Notes: a model not told the origin generated them from the letters alone. Shown: positions 16,951 to 25,787, numbered from the stretch's first letter. The stretch: 40,990 nt of DNA from Pseudomonadota bacterium (GCA_018241125.1 JAFEEL010000036.1:1-40990), one strand, 5' to 3'. Program-made: numbers and translations.

Positions 16951-17988
16951 TCATTTCGCGGTCGAGTCGTCCAGCGGCTCGACCGGGTGCCCGTCCACGG
17001 TCTGTTGCCAGTCGTCCGGCGGGGTCTGGGCGATGCCGAAGAGGGTCATCTCGTACAATATCGCCGCGGTCTGGCTGTCGTTGGCCTGGATCAGGTTCAG
17101 GTAGTTCTGCAGGCCCACCGCGTCGTCGCCCAGTTTGGTTTCGATCTGCTGCATCTGCTCGGCCTGCCACGTCACCGTGCGGATGCGCGGGATGTCTGCC
17201 TTCGTGCCTTCGCGCGACGCGCGCAACACCGCCACGCCGGCCAAGCGCCCGGGCAGGGTTTGTGCGCGATCCATGAGCAGCCGGCCGACCCGGCCGCAGT
17301 CGGCGAAGCGGTGCGTGCCGGCCTTGGGATGGGCGGACTTGCTGCACGCGGCGACCAGCGCGGTGGTGTCGGGGATGGCGCTGGTGCGGGCCTCGTCGAG
17401 GGCGAGATTGAGCGTGTACAGGGTCGCCGCGTCCGGGTCTTGCGGCGCGCCACTGGGCCGGTGGCGGGCGAACAAGTCCCGCCACGCGCCGATGGCCTCG
17501 CCGAGGTGCTCGTTGTAGCGGCCGCTGGCGGCCAGCCGCGCCAGACCGGCATCCACGCCGCGCCCGCCGCCAGCCTTCCAGTCGCCGGCGATCACCGGCA
17601 GCCACGACACGCCGTTGCCCGGATCGAGCCGCGCCAGCGCCTGCCGATCGCCGCAGGGCCCGTGCCGGCGGCAAGGCGCGTCGACCGAGGTGTCGGCCCA
17701 CAGCGCCTGCACGAGGCGGTCGGCTGGCGCGGCACTGGCGGCGCGGCGCAAGATCGCCAGCCGTTCACGCAAGTTGGCGCCGGTGGCCGGGTGGGTCTCC
17801 AGCAATTGCGCACCCAGCGCCCAATCGCGCGGAGTTTGGCTGTGTTGCAGCGCGCGCGCGAGTTGATGACGGTAGTCGTTCGGCCCCGGCGGGCCTTCGG
17901 CGGCGGCGGCAGCGACCGTTGCGGTCGCGACGAATGCCCACGTCAGCGCGGTGGCGCTGGCGGCGAGCCATTGGGACGGTGCGTGCAT
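16951..17988 (-). CDS. Secreted protein of unknown function
   Basis: A 345-residue protein with a signal peptide (residues 1 to about 29, ending AAAAAEG). The mature part is mainly helical and Ala-rich, with a few cysteines (APCRRHGPCGD, VAACSKS, FADCGR) that could form disulfides in the periplasm. I do not recognise a domain. I chose the ATG at 17988 because AGGGG sits 7 bases upstream; the ATG at 17994 would leave almost no spacing. A perfect CRP/Clp-type palindrome lies about 70 bp upstream, which suggests control by the Xanthomonad CRP homologue Clp. It converges with comF, with 12 bp between the stops. Confidence 0.8.
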   Translation of the reverse strand: MHAPSQWLAASATALTWAFVATATVAAAAAEGPPGPNDYRHQLARALQHSQTPRDWALGAQLLETHPATGANLRERLAILRRAASAAPADRLVQALWADTSVDAPCRRHGPCGDRQALARLDPGNGVSWLPVIAGDWKAGGGRGVDAGLARLAASGRYNEHLGEAIGAWRDLFARHRPSGAPQDPDAATLYTLNLALDEARTSAIPDTTALVAACSKSAHPKAGTHRFADCGRVGRLLMDRAQTLPGRLAGVAVLRASREGTKADIPRIRTVTWQAEQMQQIETKLGDDAVGLQNYLNLIQANDSQTAAILYEMTLFGIAQTPPDDWQQTVDGHPVEPLDDSTAK

Positions 17989-18055
17989 GGGCATACCCCT
18001 GAGGTGGATTCCGCGGATGCTGCGTTTGATCGTGGTATCCCCATCGCAAAACAGG

Positions 18056-18071
18056 TGTGACCCAGATCACA
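18056..18071. promoter_or_regulatory. CRP/Clp-type binding site
   Basis: TGTGA-CCCAGA-TCACA is a perfect match to the TGTGA-N6-TCACA consensus. On the minus strand a GATACC -10-like element follows about 20 bases downstream, so the site would sit near -40 of a promoter for the secreted-protein gene starting at 17988. It also lies immediately after the ubiA stop codon (18074-18076), and ubiA itself reads towards it. Confidence 0.75.
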
Positions 18072-18073
18072 AA

Positions 18074-18991
18074 TCAACGCATGACCACGCCCAGCACGAT
18101 CCCGGCGAACACGCTCGCCCCGACCCAGTTGTTGTGCAAGAACGCGCGAAAACAGCCGTCGCGGTCGCGCCGGCGCGCCATCGCGAACTCCAGCGCGATC
18201 AAGCCGGCGGCCACCGCCAGCGCACCGTAGTAGACCAGTGCCAGCTTGCCCTGCACGCCGACCAGGATCAGGCTGGCGATGAACACCGCGTACAGCACGC
18301 CCTGCGCGAGCAAATCGGCATCGCCGAACAAGATCGCGGTGGACTTGGCGCCCATGCGCAGATCGTCGTCGCGATCGACCATCGCGTACCAGGTGTCGTA
18401 AGCGGTGGACCACACCACGTTGGCCAGAAACAGCAGCCAGCCCAGCATCGGCACGGCTCCTTGTGTGGCCGCGAACGCCATCGGGATGCCCCAGCCGAAG
18501 GCCAGCCCCAGATACACCTGCGGCAGGTAGGTGTAGCGTTTGAGGTACGGGTAACTGGCGGCCAGCAACACGCCGACCACGCTCAGCTCCACCGTCAGGC
18601 GGTTGGTTTGCAGCACCAGCCCGAACGCGATGAGCATCAACCCCGCGAACATGACCAACGCGGCGCGACCGGGCAGTTCGCCGGTGGCCAGCGGGCGGTC
18701 TTGCGTGCGCTGCACGTTGGCATCCAGCCAGCGGTCGGCGTAGTCGTTGATCGCGCAGCCGGCCGAGCGGGTCAGCCACACCCCGGCGGTGAAAATCACC
18801 CATAGCTTGAGGGTGGGAAAGCCATCGGCGGCCAGCCACAACGCCCACCACGTCGGCCACAGCAGCAGCAAGGTGCCGATCGGGCGGTGCCCGCGGATCA
18901 GCCGCCAATACGCACGCAGGCCCGCACCCTCCCGGACTGGCGGCGTCGCGTCGGCGGATGCAGATGCAGGATCGGCGCGGCGTTCGCTCAT
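18074..18991 (-). CDS. ubiA: 4-Hydroxybenzoate polyprenyltransferase
   Basis: A 305-residue integral membrane prenyltransferase of the UbiA family. The first Asp-rich motif is NDYADRWLD at about 82-90 and the second is [12 protein letters not shown], flanked by hydrophobic helices ([23 protein letters not shown] and others). It joins the polyprenyl tail to 4-hydroxybenzoate in ubiquinone synthesis in the inner membrane. The N-terminal 22 residues are a polar extension not typical of E. coli UbiA. The ParE-like toxin gene ends 30 bp upstream of the start. Ubiquinone production fits a respiring gammaproteobacterium. Confidence 0.95.
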   Translation of the reverse strand: MSERRADPASASADATPPVREGAGLRAYWRLIRGHRPIGTLLLLWPTWWALWLAADGFPTLKLWVIFTAGVWLTRSAGCAINDYADRWLDANVQRTQDRPLATGELPGRAALVMFAGLMLIAFGLVLQTNRLTVELSVVGVLLAASYPYLKRYTYLPQVYLGLAFGWGIPMAFAATQGAVPMLGWLLFLANVVWSTAYDTWYAMVDRDDDLRMGAKSTAILFGDADLLAQGVLYAVFIASLILVGVQGKLALVYYGALAVAAGLIALEFAMARRRDRDGCFRAFLHNNWVGASVFAGIVLGVVMR

Positions 18992-19021
18992 CGGCGCAGA
19001 CTAGCAAACTCGCCCATGGCC

Positions 19022-19342
19022 TCAGCGCGATCGGTGCCTGCCGCGTCCGCTCAGCGCGGACCGGCGCAGCAGGCGTTCGCCGCGCATGACATGCACGATG
19101 TAGACCGTGCCACCGTCGTGGCGGTAAAACACCCGGCACGGCGGTTCGGCGATCTGCCGGTAGCGCGAGCGCCCCAACTCGGCCGGCCAACTGCCGCTGT
19201 CCGGGTGCGCCGCCAGTTGCCCGACATGCGCGAACACGCGCTGCACGAGCGCGGCGGCGGCGGTCGGATTTTCCAGGGCGATGAAGTCGGCGATGGCTTC
19301 CAGATCGGCCAGCGCCGGTTCCGACCAGATCAGGCGAGCCAT
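19022..19342 (-). CDS. ParE/RelE-type toxin
   Basis: A 106-residue basic protein of the RelE/ParE fold. It starts MARLIWSEPALADLEAIADFI, the usual helical N-terminus. The central LGRSRYRQIAEPPCRVFYRHDGGTVYIVHVMRGERLL matches the beta-sheet core, with basic residues near the end. ParE members poison gyrase and RelE members cut mRNA at the ribosome; the sequence here is closer to ParE but does not prove which. The start lies within the antitoxin gene (13-bp overlap). The C-terminus (SGRGRHRSR) is highly basic. Confidence 0.85.
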   Translation of the reverse strand: MARLIWSEPALADLEAIADFIALENPTAAAALVQRVFAHVGQLAAHPDSGSWPAELGRSRYRQIAEPPCRVFYRHDGGTVYIVHVMRGERLLRRSALSGRGRHRSR

Positions 19343-19587
19343 CGCGCCAGGCGTTTTTTCGCCTGCGCGTGGGTCGCCACGCGCCCTTCGGCGACGGCCT
19401 GCTCGCCGCGCGCGATGCCTTCCAGCACCGCCATGCGCGCCTGCGTCAGCTCCCAGGTTTCCACATCCACGAGGAAGGCGCTGGGCAACCCGTGCTGGGT
19501 GATCAGGATCGGCACGCGATCGCGCTCCAGATCGGCCAGCAGGTCGGTGGCCTGACGCTTGAGGGTGGTGACCCGTTCGCTGCGCAT
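19330..19587 (-). CDS. Phd/YefM-type antitoxin
   Basis: An 85-residue protein with the Phd/YefM pattern at the N-terminus (TTLKRQATDLLADLERDRVP, then ILITQHGLPSAFLVDVETWE), a DNA-binding and dimerising fold. The acidic, flexible C-terminus normally covers the toxin. The chosen ATG (19587) leads into this domain; a start 12 codons upstream lacks similarity. It precedes and overlaps the toxin gene, the usual order in which antitoxin is made first and represses the operon. It lies between perM and ubiA. Confidence 0.82.
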   Translation of the reverse strand: MRSERVTTLKRQATDLLADLERDRVPILITQHGLPSAFLVDVETWELTQARMAVLEGIARGEQAVAEGRVATHAQAKKRLARWLA

Positions 19588-19644
19588 GCAAGTGATACTA
19601 AAGTGCCACTGGCGACGCTGCAAGACCGGCGCGCTACGGCCGAT

Positions 19645-20751
19645 TCATTCCAGCAGCGCCGCCCAGCGTGCGCCGCCGTCGATGCGGGTCAGCACGATCT
19701 TTACGCAGGCCAGCAGCGGCACCGCCAGCAGCAGGCCGGCGATGCCCCACAGCCAGCCGAATGCCAGCAGCGCCAGGATCAGCAGCAGCGGCGAGATCGC
19801 CATGCGCTTGCCGAGCACGACCGGGGTGATGAGCTGGCCTTCGAGCAAGTGCAGGCCGAGGTAGATCGCCGCCGGCGCCAGTGCCGCCGGCAAGTCTTCG
19901 TAACTGGTGAAACCCATCAGCAGCATCACGGCGATGCCGAGCATCGGCCCGACGTAGGGCGCGAAGTTGAGCAGCGCCATCAGCGTGCCCCACAGCAGGG
20001 CCTGCGGGGGCGGCACACCCAAACCGAACGTCAGGATTGCTGCCAGCGCTCCGCCGACCGCGACATTGATCAAGGTGATGGTGGCCACATAACGCGACAC
20101 CTCGCGCTCGATCGCGCGGGCGATCTCCGCGCCGAGCCGGCGGCGGCGCGGATCGGGCAGCAGCGCCACCGCTTTGGCCTGCAAACGCTGGCCATAGACC
20201 ATGAAAAAATACGTCAGCAAGATCACCGCCAGCACCGACGCGGCCGCGCGCGGGGTGGCCAGCAAGGTGTCGATGGGGTCGCTGGTGTCGGTGCGGATCA
20301 CCCGCGACGGGCGGGCATTGCCGCTGGTAGCCGCCTGCGCGATCGACTGTGCGGCCGAGCTGGCCTCGCGCACCGGGCGCAACCACGTGCGCAGGCGCGG
20401 TTCGAGCTGGCGCAGCTGCGCTGGCGCCTGATGCAGCCACTGCGTCGCCGGCGCGGCCAGTTGATCGACCAGCATCGCGGCCCCTGCCAGACCCGCGCCC
20501 AGCAGCAATGCCGCGCCGACGAAGCGTGGGATGAACAGCCTGCGCATGCCGCGCAGGATCGGGTTGCCGACCAGCGCAAAAAACAGCGCCAGCAGTAACG
20601 GGATCAATACGTCGGAAGCGGCCCAGGCAGCGAACACGCCTGCCAGCGTGGCCAGCACGAGCTGCGCGCGGGTCGAGCGCGGCCGCGGTGGCGAACCGGT
20701 CGTCGACGACGATGGCGCGGACGGGCTGGCCGCGTGCGCAGGCTCGCTCAC
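19645..20751 (-). CDS. AI-2E family (PerM-type) membrane transporter
   Basis: A 368-residue polytopic protein with about eight hydrophobic segments. N-terminal helices (LVLATLAGVFAAWAA, LIPLLLALFFALVGNPIL) are followed by a soluble loop (about 125-200). The family C-terminal block comes next (YVATITLINVAVGGALA, LWGTLMALLNFAPYVGPM, EGQLITPVVLGKRM). The family was named for autoinducer-2 export, but many members export other small molecules or ions, so the substrate is open. The GTG start at 20751 is 10 bp after the preceding stop and gives a normal length; earlier starts would run through the neighbouring gene. Confidence 0.88.
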   Translation of the reverse strand: MSEPAHAASPSAPSSSTTGSPPRPRSTRAQLVLATLAGVFAAWAASDVLIPLLLALFFALVGNPILRGMRRLFIPRFVGAALLLGAGLAGAAMLVDQLAAPATQWLHQAPAQLRQLEPRLRTWLRPVREASSAAQSIAQAATSGNARPSRVIRTDTSDPIDTLLATPRAAASVLAVILLTYFFMVYGQRLQAKAVALLPDPRRRRLGAEIARAIEREVSRYVATITLINVAVGGALAAILTFGLGVPPPQALLWGTLMALLNFAPYVGPMLGIAVMLLMGFTSYEDLPAALAPAAIYLGLHLLEGQLITPVVLGKRMAISPLLLILALLAFGWLWGIAGLLLAVPLLACVKIVLTRIDGGARWAALLE

Positions 20752-20761
20752 GACGATGCGG

Positions 20762-21103
20762 TCACGATTGGCTGCCTGCCGACGCGTCCCGATCAACGCC
20801 TTCCTCGGCCGCCGCCAGCGCCGCGCCGGCGGCGAACTCGGCGCGCACATTGCTCGACAGCACATCCATGAACAGCGACGTGAGTCGGCCGCCGACCAAC
20901 GAACCGGCATCCGTGCTACCACCGGGCAGCGGCAAGCCGGCGATGAAGCCGGCGACCACGCCGCCCACCAGCACGCGCTGTGGCGTGGCCACGCGCGTGG
21001 TTTCGTCCTTCAGGCCGCGCCACGCCGTGCCGATGGCCTGGCGCTGCGCCGCGCAGTGCGCCTGGGCGCGCTGTACGGCCTCGATGCGCGTACGCAGGGT
21101 CAT
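20762..21103 (-). CDS. Small membrane-associated protein of unknown function
   Basis: A 113-residue protein with a helical, charged N-terminus (residues 1-40) and a short hydrophobic Gly-rich segment (VLVGGVVAGFIAGLPLPGG). An Ala-rich helix follows. No family is recognised with confidence. The start overlaps the preceding stop (ATGA), which places it in the operon with the holin-like and DUF883-like genes. Its position after a YqjE-like gene suggests a YqjK-type role at the inner membrane; this is inference from neighbours. Confidence 0.65.
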   Translation of the reverse strand: MTLRTRIEAVQRAQAHCAAQRQAIGTAWRGLKDETTRVATPQRVLVGGVVAGFIAGLPLPGGSTDAGSLVGGRLTSLFMDVLSSNVRAEFAAGAALAAAEEGVDRDASAGSQS

Positions 21104-21600
21104 GGCGTGCCGTCCGGTTTGCGCGAGGTCGCGGTGTGCTCACCGCCGAACCACGCCGCGGCTTGCTGCCGCGACGCCGCCAGATCGGCCAGACGCAGCG
21201 CCGCTTGCGCCCGCCAGATCGCCAACGCGCCCACTGCGACACTCACGGCCATCGGGATGACGATGGCCCAACCCCAGTCGAGACCGACGCGATGCAGGGC
21301 CCACACCGCCAGCCCCGCCAACAGCGCCCACGCGGTGGCCAGCACCACGGCCGCCGCCACCAGCAGAATCAAACCCTGCACCAATGCGCTGCCGGCCAGC
21401 GCCAAGTCGGCCGCCAGCAAGGCGCGCAGGGCGGCGAACTGGCCGCTCCACGCGCCGGCCAGCGTGCGCGCGGCGCGGTAGATCGCGCGCGCCGACTCGT
21501 CCAGCGGCGGTACGTCCGACGCTGGGGATTGGCTCGACGGCGGCGGTTGGGGCTCGGGCTCGCCCACGCCATCAGGCCCTATGTCGCGTAGCGACCCCAT
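21100..21600 (-). CDS. Phage holin family (YqjE-like) membrane protein
   Basis: A 166-residue protein. A Pro/Ser-rich polar N-terminus (1-33) is followed by a helix and then two strong transmembrane segments (about 75-99, with LVAAAVVLATAWALLAGLAVW, and 108-128). The C-terminal helix is basic. This plan is that of the YqjE / 'putative actinobacterial holin-X' family, which in enterobacteria sits with YqjD. The name does not imply lysis. It is coupled to the next gene by ATGA at 21100-21103. Confidence 0.75.
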   Translation of the reverse strand: MGSLRDIGPDGVGEPEPQPPPSSQSPASDVPPLDESARAIYRAARTLAGAWSGQFAALRALLAADLALAGSALVQGLILLVAAAVVLATAWALLAGLAVWALHRVGLDWGWAIVIPMAVSVAVGALAIWRAQAALRLADLAASRQQAAAWFGGEHTATSRKPDGTP

Positions 21601-21602
21601 CG

Positions 21603-21668
21603 TCCCTCTCTCGCGCAGCGGGAGAGGGGGGAACCGCCGGCGGAGCCGGTGGTGGGGTGAGGGTCTTC
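21603..21668. repeat. Dispersed hairpin repeat in the holin/DUF883 intergenic region
   Basis: CCCTCTC (21604-21610) and GAGAGGG (21622-21628) pair, and a GGTGGTGGGGTGAGGG tail follows. This resembles, in the opposite orientation, the element at 12755-12795. It fills most of the gap between the two genes and could act as a terminator or mRNA stabiliser between them. Confidence 0.65.
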
Positions 21669-21669
21669 A

Positions 21670-22152
21670 CTAGTTGCGCCGGGTCAGGCGCGCGATCAGG
21701 TAGCCGGCGGCGAAGGCCGCGCCGAACGAGGTCCACGGGCGGCTGCGGATCAAGTCCTCGGCCTGCGCGAACAAGTCCTTGCTCTGGTCGAGCAGCTTCT
21801 CCAGCTTGTCGTCCATCTCCGCCTTGGCCTCGCGCGCGGCCTCCTTGCCCGAGCCATAGGCATCGGCGACGCCGACGGTGAAGTGGTCGCGCGCCTGGCC
21901 CATGCTGCTGGAAACATCCGCGCGCGCCTGACTGACGCCGCTGGACAGGTGCTCTTTGGCCTCGCTGACGCCGCTGGCAAAGTGCTCCTTGGCTTGGCCC
22001 AAGCCGCTGGCCAGATGGCTCTTGGCCTGACCGACGCCGCCGGCGAGGTGATCCTTGGCCTGGCCGAGGTGGTCGGCGGCGTTGCGCAGGTGCGAGGCGG
22101 GGCGGGGAGCCGGTGCGGGCGGGTTGTTGGCGGATTCTTCGGCGGTGGTCAT
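21670..22152 (-). CDS. DUF883/ElaB-like protein built of 11-residue repeats
   Basis: A 160-residue protein. After a Pro-rich start come six consecutive 11-residue repeats at 30-95 (for example GQAKDHLAGGV, GQAKSHLASGL, SEAKEHLSSGV). A charged helical stretch follows (YGSGKEAAREAKAEMDDKL), then SRPWTSFGAAFAAGYLIARL, the C-terminal membrane helix typical of YqjD/ElaB, which tether ribosomes to the membrane in stationary phase. An 11-residue period makes a long amphipathic helix, as in LEA-type and apolipoprotein-like proteins. A GGAG precedes the chosen ATG. An in-frame ATG 11 codons upstream looks less likely. Confidence 0.78.
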   Translation of the reverse strand: MTTAEESANNPPAPAPRPASHLRNAADHLGQAKDHLAGGVGQAKSHLASGLGQAKEHFASGVSEAKEHLSSGVSQARADVSSSMGQARDHFTVGVADAYGSGKEAAREAKAEMDDKLEKLLDQSKDLFAQAEDLIRSRPWTSFGAAFAAGYLIARLTRRN

Positions 22153-22232
22153 GGGTGACTCCTGCGGGGAACGGGACGAGTGCAAGCCGAGGATACGCTA
22201 CATCGCAGCGGCGTCGGCGGCGCCGCGCACGT

Positions 22233-23675
22233 TCATTGCAGCGACAGCGTGCCGACCATCTGCCCGCGTACCAGGGTCAGTTGCAGACGGGTCGGTTTGC
22301 CGGCGAGCGCGGCCTGCAGCGCCGCCAGATCGCGCACGTCGGCGCCGTTGACCTGCGCGATCAGGTCGCCGGCTTGCAGGCTGTTGGCATAGGCGCGACT
22401 GCCCGGCGCGACCTGCGAGACGATCACGCCGTTCAGCCCTTTCTGCTTGAGCGCATCGGGAAGGTCGTCGAGGGTCGCACCCTGCAGGCGCGCATCCACG
22501 CGCCCGCCGGCGAGCTTGTCGGCCTGTACCTTGAGCGAGGCGGTGAGGGTGAGCGCACGCCCATCGCGCAGCACGTTGATCACCACCGGCTTGCCGACCG
22601 GTGCCAAGCCCTCGGCGTTGCGCAGCGCACGTGAATCGACCACCGGGTCACCATTCACCGCGGTGACCACGTCGCCGACCTGCACGCCGGCCGCCTGCGC
22701 CGCCGAGCCCGGGTACACGCGGCTGACCAGCGCGCCGCGACTGCTGGCAAGCCGCAGCCCGCGCACGATGCGGTCGTTCAGATCCTGCGCTTCCACGCCC
22801 AGCGAGCCGCGCACCACCTTGCCATTGGCCAGCAGCTGGTGCATCACGTCCTGCGCCAGATCGGACGGGATGGCAAAACCGATGCCCACCGAACTGCCGG
22901 TCGGGCTGTAGATGGCGCGATTGATGCCGACCAGTTCGCCGCGCAGGTTGACCAAGGCGCCACCGGAGTTGCCCGGGTTGATCGAGGCATCGGTCTGGAT
23001 CAGGTTCTGGTAGCCCAGCCCCTGCAGGCCGCTGCGCCCGAGCGCGGAAACAATCCCCGAGGTCACCGTCTGCCCGAGGCCGAACGGGTTGCCCACCGCT
23101 ACCACGAAATCACCGACCTGCAACTGGTTGGAATCGGCGATCTTCAGCGCGCTCAAGCCATCGGCGTGGATGCGCACCAGCGCGATGTCGGTGCCCGGGT
23201 CGGCGCCGACCATCTGCCCTTCCACGGTGCGCCCGTCGGCCAGCGTGACGGTGATGCCGTCGGCGGCCTCCACCACATGATTGTTGGTCAGGATCAGCCC
23301 GCGCTGGGCGTCGACCACCACCCCCGAGCCCAGCGCCTGCTCGACGCGCTCCTGGGGCATGTCGGGGATGCCGAAGAACTGCCGGAAGAACGGATCGGAC
23401 GCCAGCGGGTTGCTCACCCGCACCACGTGCTTGCTCTGGATGCTCACCACCGCAGGGGTGACGGTGCGCAGCATCGGCGCCAGCGAGGGCAGGGCCTGCC
23501 CGGCGATTTCCGGCGGCAGCGCGGCGCGCGCCGGCGAGGCGACCATCTCCAGCGGCAGCGCGGCGGCGCGGCGATCGGCCCGGGCGCTCAAATCCGGGGC
23601 GGTGAAATGGACGGCGGCCAGCCCGCCGAGGGTGGCGGCCAGCAACAGGGCGGCAAACGAGGCGATCGGGCGCAT
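22233..23675 (-). CDS. DegQ/DegP-type periplasmic serine protease
   Basis: A 480-residue HtrA-family protease. It has an N-terminal hydrophobic signal (about 1-21), the trypsin-like triad H133 (TNNHVV), D163 (GTDIAL) and S237 (NPGNSGGAL), and two PDZ domains (about 300-385 and 400-480) that close and regulate the cage. HtrA proteins degrade misfolded periplasmic proteins and also act as chaperones. Two PDZ domains place it with DegP/DegQ rather than DegS. The start gives MRPIASFAALLLAATLGG, a clear signal; the open frame above it has none. Confidence 0.93.
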   Translation of the reverse strand: MRPIASFAALLLAATLGGLAAVHFTAPDLSARADRRAAALPLEMVASPARAALPPEIAGQALPSLAPMLRTVTPAVVSIQSKHVVRVSNPLASDPFFRQFFGIPDMPQERVEQALGSGVVVDAQRGLILTNNHVVEAADGITVTLADGRTVEGQMVGADPGTDIALVRIHADGLSALKIADSNQLQVGDFVVAVGNPFGLGQTVTSGIVSALGRSGLQGLGYQNLIQTDASINPGNSGGALVNLRGELVGINRAIYSPTGSSVGIGFAIPSDLAQDVMHQLLANGKVVRGSLGVEAQDLNDRIVRGLRLASSRGALVSRVYPGSAAQAAGVQVGDVVTAVNGDPVVDSRALRNAEGLAPVGKPVVINVLRDGRALTLTASLKVQADKLAGGRVDARLQGATLDDLPDALKQKGLNGVIVSQVAPGSRAYANSLQAGDLIAQVNGADVRDLAALQAALAGKPTRLQLTLVRGQMVGTLSLQ

Positions 23676-23751
23676 GCGACTTGGACGTGCGGGAACCGGC
23701 TGGAGTTCCCAAGTATGCGCGCCGGGCTTGAATATCAACTGAGCCGCCAGC

Positions 23752-24087
23752 TCACGGCTGCCGGGTCAGCTCCACCCCGTCCACGGTCATCTTCCACTGC
23801 GTACCGTCCTGATGCGGTGGGGCCGATACCTTGAAAGTGGTCGACAACGGCCCGACCCCGGCCGAAAAATCGTTGCCGCTGAAACCCTGGATGGGGGCGT
23901 CGACCGAAGTGGTGCTGTTGCCTTCCATGCGCTTGTAGGCCAACCGCCCTTCCTGGGTGATGCGCAGAACCATGTTCTGCCCTTGCCACTGGCCGACGTA
24001 GGCCGCACGCTCGGGCGGCAGGGGCTTGGCGCAGGCGGCCAGGGCCAGCACCAGCAGGGCGATGATTCCGGTGTTGAGCTTGTGCAT
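23752..24087 (-). CDS. Small lipoprotein, unknown function
   Basis: A 111-residue protein with a lipoprotein signal: MHKLNTG, a hydrophobic run, then LALAAC with the cysteine at 19. The mature part is short and beta-rich in appearance (AYVGQWQGQNMVLRITQEGRLAYKR), with the pattern of a small lipocalin-like or DUF-type domain that I do not recognise. The start at ATG 24087 was chosen over an earlier in-frame Met because the signal begins here. The degQ-like gene lies 77 bp downstream, read in the same direction. Confidence 0.75.
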   Translation of the reverse strand: MHKLNTGIIALLVLALAACAKPLPPERAAYVGQWQGQNMVLRITQEGRLAYKRMEGNSTTSVDAPIQGFSGNDFSAGVGPLSTTFKVSAPPHQDGTQWKMTVDGVELTRQP

Positions 24088-24180
24088 GGTGCGATCCTCG
24101 TCAGGCGGCATGCCGGTGGCGCCGCGTCAGCACAGGGTACAACGGCAGACCGGCTGGCCAGCGGCCTGCGCGCTGACCAT

Positions 24181-24209
24181 TTGGCCCGCCGGTCCGCGCA
24201 TGGGATAAT
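24181..24209 (+). promoter_or_regulatory. Sigma-70-type promoter for secB
   Basis: TTGGCC (24181-24186) is followed by exactly 17 bp and then GATAAT (24204-24209), with a TGG just before the -10. It lies about 45 bp upstream of the secB ATG and reads towards it. Confidence 0.6.
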
Positions 24210-24253
24210 GCAAAGTCTTTCCCACCGCGACATCATTTCCGGAGTCCACAATC

Positions 24254-24754
24254 ATGGCCGATGAAGCCACCAACGGCGCCGCCGGCGCCGACGCCGCTGC
24301 ACAAGGCGCACAGTTCCTGGTGCACAAGCTGTACCTGAAGAACGTTTCCTACGAGGCCCCCGGGGTGCCGGCAGCATTCCAGGAGCAGGCGATGCCGCAG
24401 TTGAGCGTGAACCTCAACCAGAAGGTCGGTCGGTTCGAGGCCGATGCCTACGAAGTGTCGCTGACCATCACCGTGACGTGCACGATCAACGAAAAGACCG
24501 CGTATCTGGCCGAAGTCGAGCAGGCCGGGATTTTCGGCCTGGCCGGTTTCGACGAGGCCAACCTCGACATGATGCTCGGCACCCATTGTCCGAACATCCT
24601 GTTCCCGTACGCGCGCCAAGCCCTCGGCGACCTGATCGCGCACGGTGGCTTCCCGCCGTTCCTGCTGCAGCCGATCAACTTCGAAGGCGTCTACGCCGAT
24701 CAACTGCGTCGGCGCATGGAACAAGCGCAGCAGCCGGCGATCGGCAACGCCTGA
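24254..24754 (+). CDS. secB: Protein-export chaperone SecB
   Basis: A 166-residue acidic protein matching Sec[17 protein letters not shown] near the start, the central [25 protein letters not shown], then [17 protein letters not shown] and [11 protein letters not shown]. SecB tetramers keep precursor proteins unfolded and pass them to SecA. A Shine-Dalgarno (GGAG) precedes the ATG. The N-terminus is a short Ala/Gly-rich extension compared with E. coli (155 residues). gpsA begins 16 bp after the stop, a pairing (secB-gpsA) common in gammaproteobacteria. Confidence 0.97.
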   Translation: MADEATNGAAGADAAAQGAQFLVHKLYLKNVSYEAPGVPAAFQEQAMPQLSVNLNQKVGRFEADAYEVSLTITVTCTINEKTAYLAEVEQAGIFGLAGFDEANLDMMLGTHCPNILFPYARQALGDLIAHGGFPPFLLQPINFEGVYADQLRRRMEQAQQPAIGNA

Positions 24755-24770
24755 CGCGGCTGCCGCTTCG

Positions 24771-25778
24771 ATGACCAGCGCATCGCCACGGCTGGCCGTC
24801 GTCGGCGCGGGCTCGTGGGGCACCGCGCTGGCCGCGCTGGCCGCGCGCAACGGCGTGCCCACGGTGCTGTGGGGCCGCGACGGCGCGCAGGTCGCGGCGA
24901 TCGATCGCGAGCACCGCAACACCCGCTACTTGCCGGATCTGCAACTGCCGGCGTCGCTGCGCGCCACGGCGGATCTGCGCGTGGCGCTGGCCGATGCGCA
25001 ACTGGTGCTGGTGGTCGTGCCCAGCCACGCCTTCACGCAAACCTTGCGCGCGATCGCGCCACTGCTCCCGGCCGGCGCGGGCGTGGCGTGGGCGACCAAG
25101 GGCTTCGAGCCGGGCAGCGGGCGCTTCTTGCATGAAGTGGCCGCCGAATCGTTCGGTGCCGGAGTGCCCTTGGCCGTGGTCACCGGCCCATCGTTCGCAC
25201 GCGAAGTGGCGCAGGGCTTGCCGACCGCCGTCACCGTGCACTCGGATGACGCAGCGTTCGCGCAGCAAGTGGCCACCGTGCTGCACGGCCCGACGTTTCG
25301 CGCCTATACCGGCAACGACATTCGTGGCGCCGAACTGGGCGGGGCGATGAAGAACGTGCTGGCCGTGGCCACCGGCGTGGCCGACGGCATGAATCTGGGG
25401 CTGAACGCGCGCGCCGGCCTGATCACCCGCGGCTTGAACGAAATGCTGCGCTTGAACGCCGCACTCGGTGGTCGTGCGGAAACGCTGATGGGTCTGGCCG
25501 GGCTGGGCGACCTGGTGCTGACCTGCACCGGTGAGTTGTCGCGCAACCGGCGCCTCGGGCTGGCGCTCGGGCGTGGCAAGGGCATCGCCGAAGCCGTGGC
25601 GCAGATCGGGCAGGCGGTCGAGTCGATCGACACCGCCGACGAGGTCATGCGTCTGGCCGACCGCTTGCGCATCGAGTTGCCGATTGCTTCGCGCGTGCAG
25701 CGCGTGCTGCACGGCGATCTGACCCCGGCCGAATGCCTGCGCCAGCTGCTGGCGCGGCAGCAGAAGCCCGAATACTGA
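24771..25778 (+). CDS. gpsA: Glycerol-3-phosphate dehydrogenase [NAD(P)+]
   Basis: A 335-residue dehydrogenase. The dinucleotide-binding motif GAGSWG is at 12-17 and the catalytic lysine is K194 in [36 protein letters not shown] is the usual substrate region. It reduces dihydroxyacetone phosphate to sn-glycerol 3-phosphate for phospholipid synthesis. The ATG at 24771 is 16 bp after secB and has no good Shine-Dalgarno, so it may depend on coupling with secB. The stop lies 9 bp from that of the convergent lipoprotein gene. Confidence 0.97.
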   Translation: MTSASPRLAVVGAGSWGTALAALAARNGVPTVLWGRDGAQVAAIDREHRNTRYLPDLQLPASLRATADLRVALADAQLVLVVVPSHAFTQTLRAIAPLLPAGAGVAWATKGFEPGSGRFLHEVAAESFGAGVPLAVVTGPSFAREVAQGLPTAVTVHSDDAAFAQQVATVLHGPTFRAYTGNDIRGAELGGAMKNVLAVATGVADGMNLGLNARAGLITRGLNEMLRLNAALGGRAETLMGLAGLGDLVLTCTGELSRNRRLGLALGRGKGIAEAVAQIGQAVESIDTADEVMRLADRLRIELPIASRVQRVLHGDLTPAECLRQLLARQQKPEY

Positions 25779-25787
25779 GTTCGCCGC

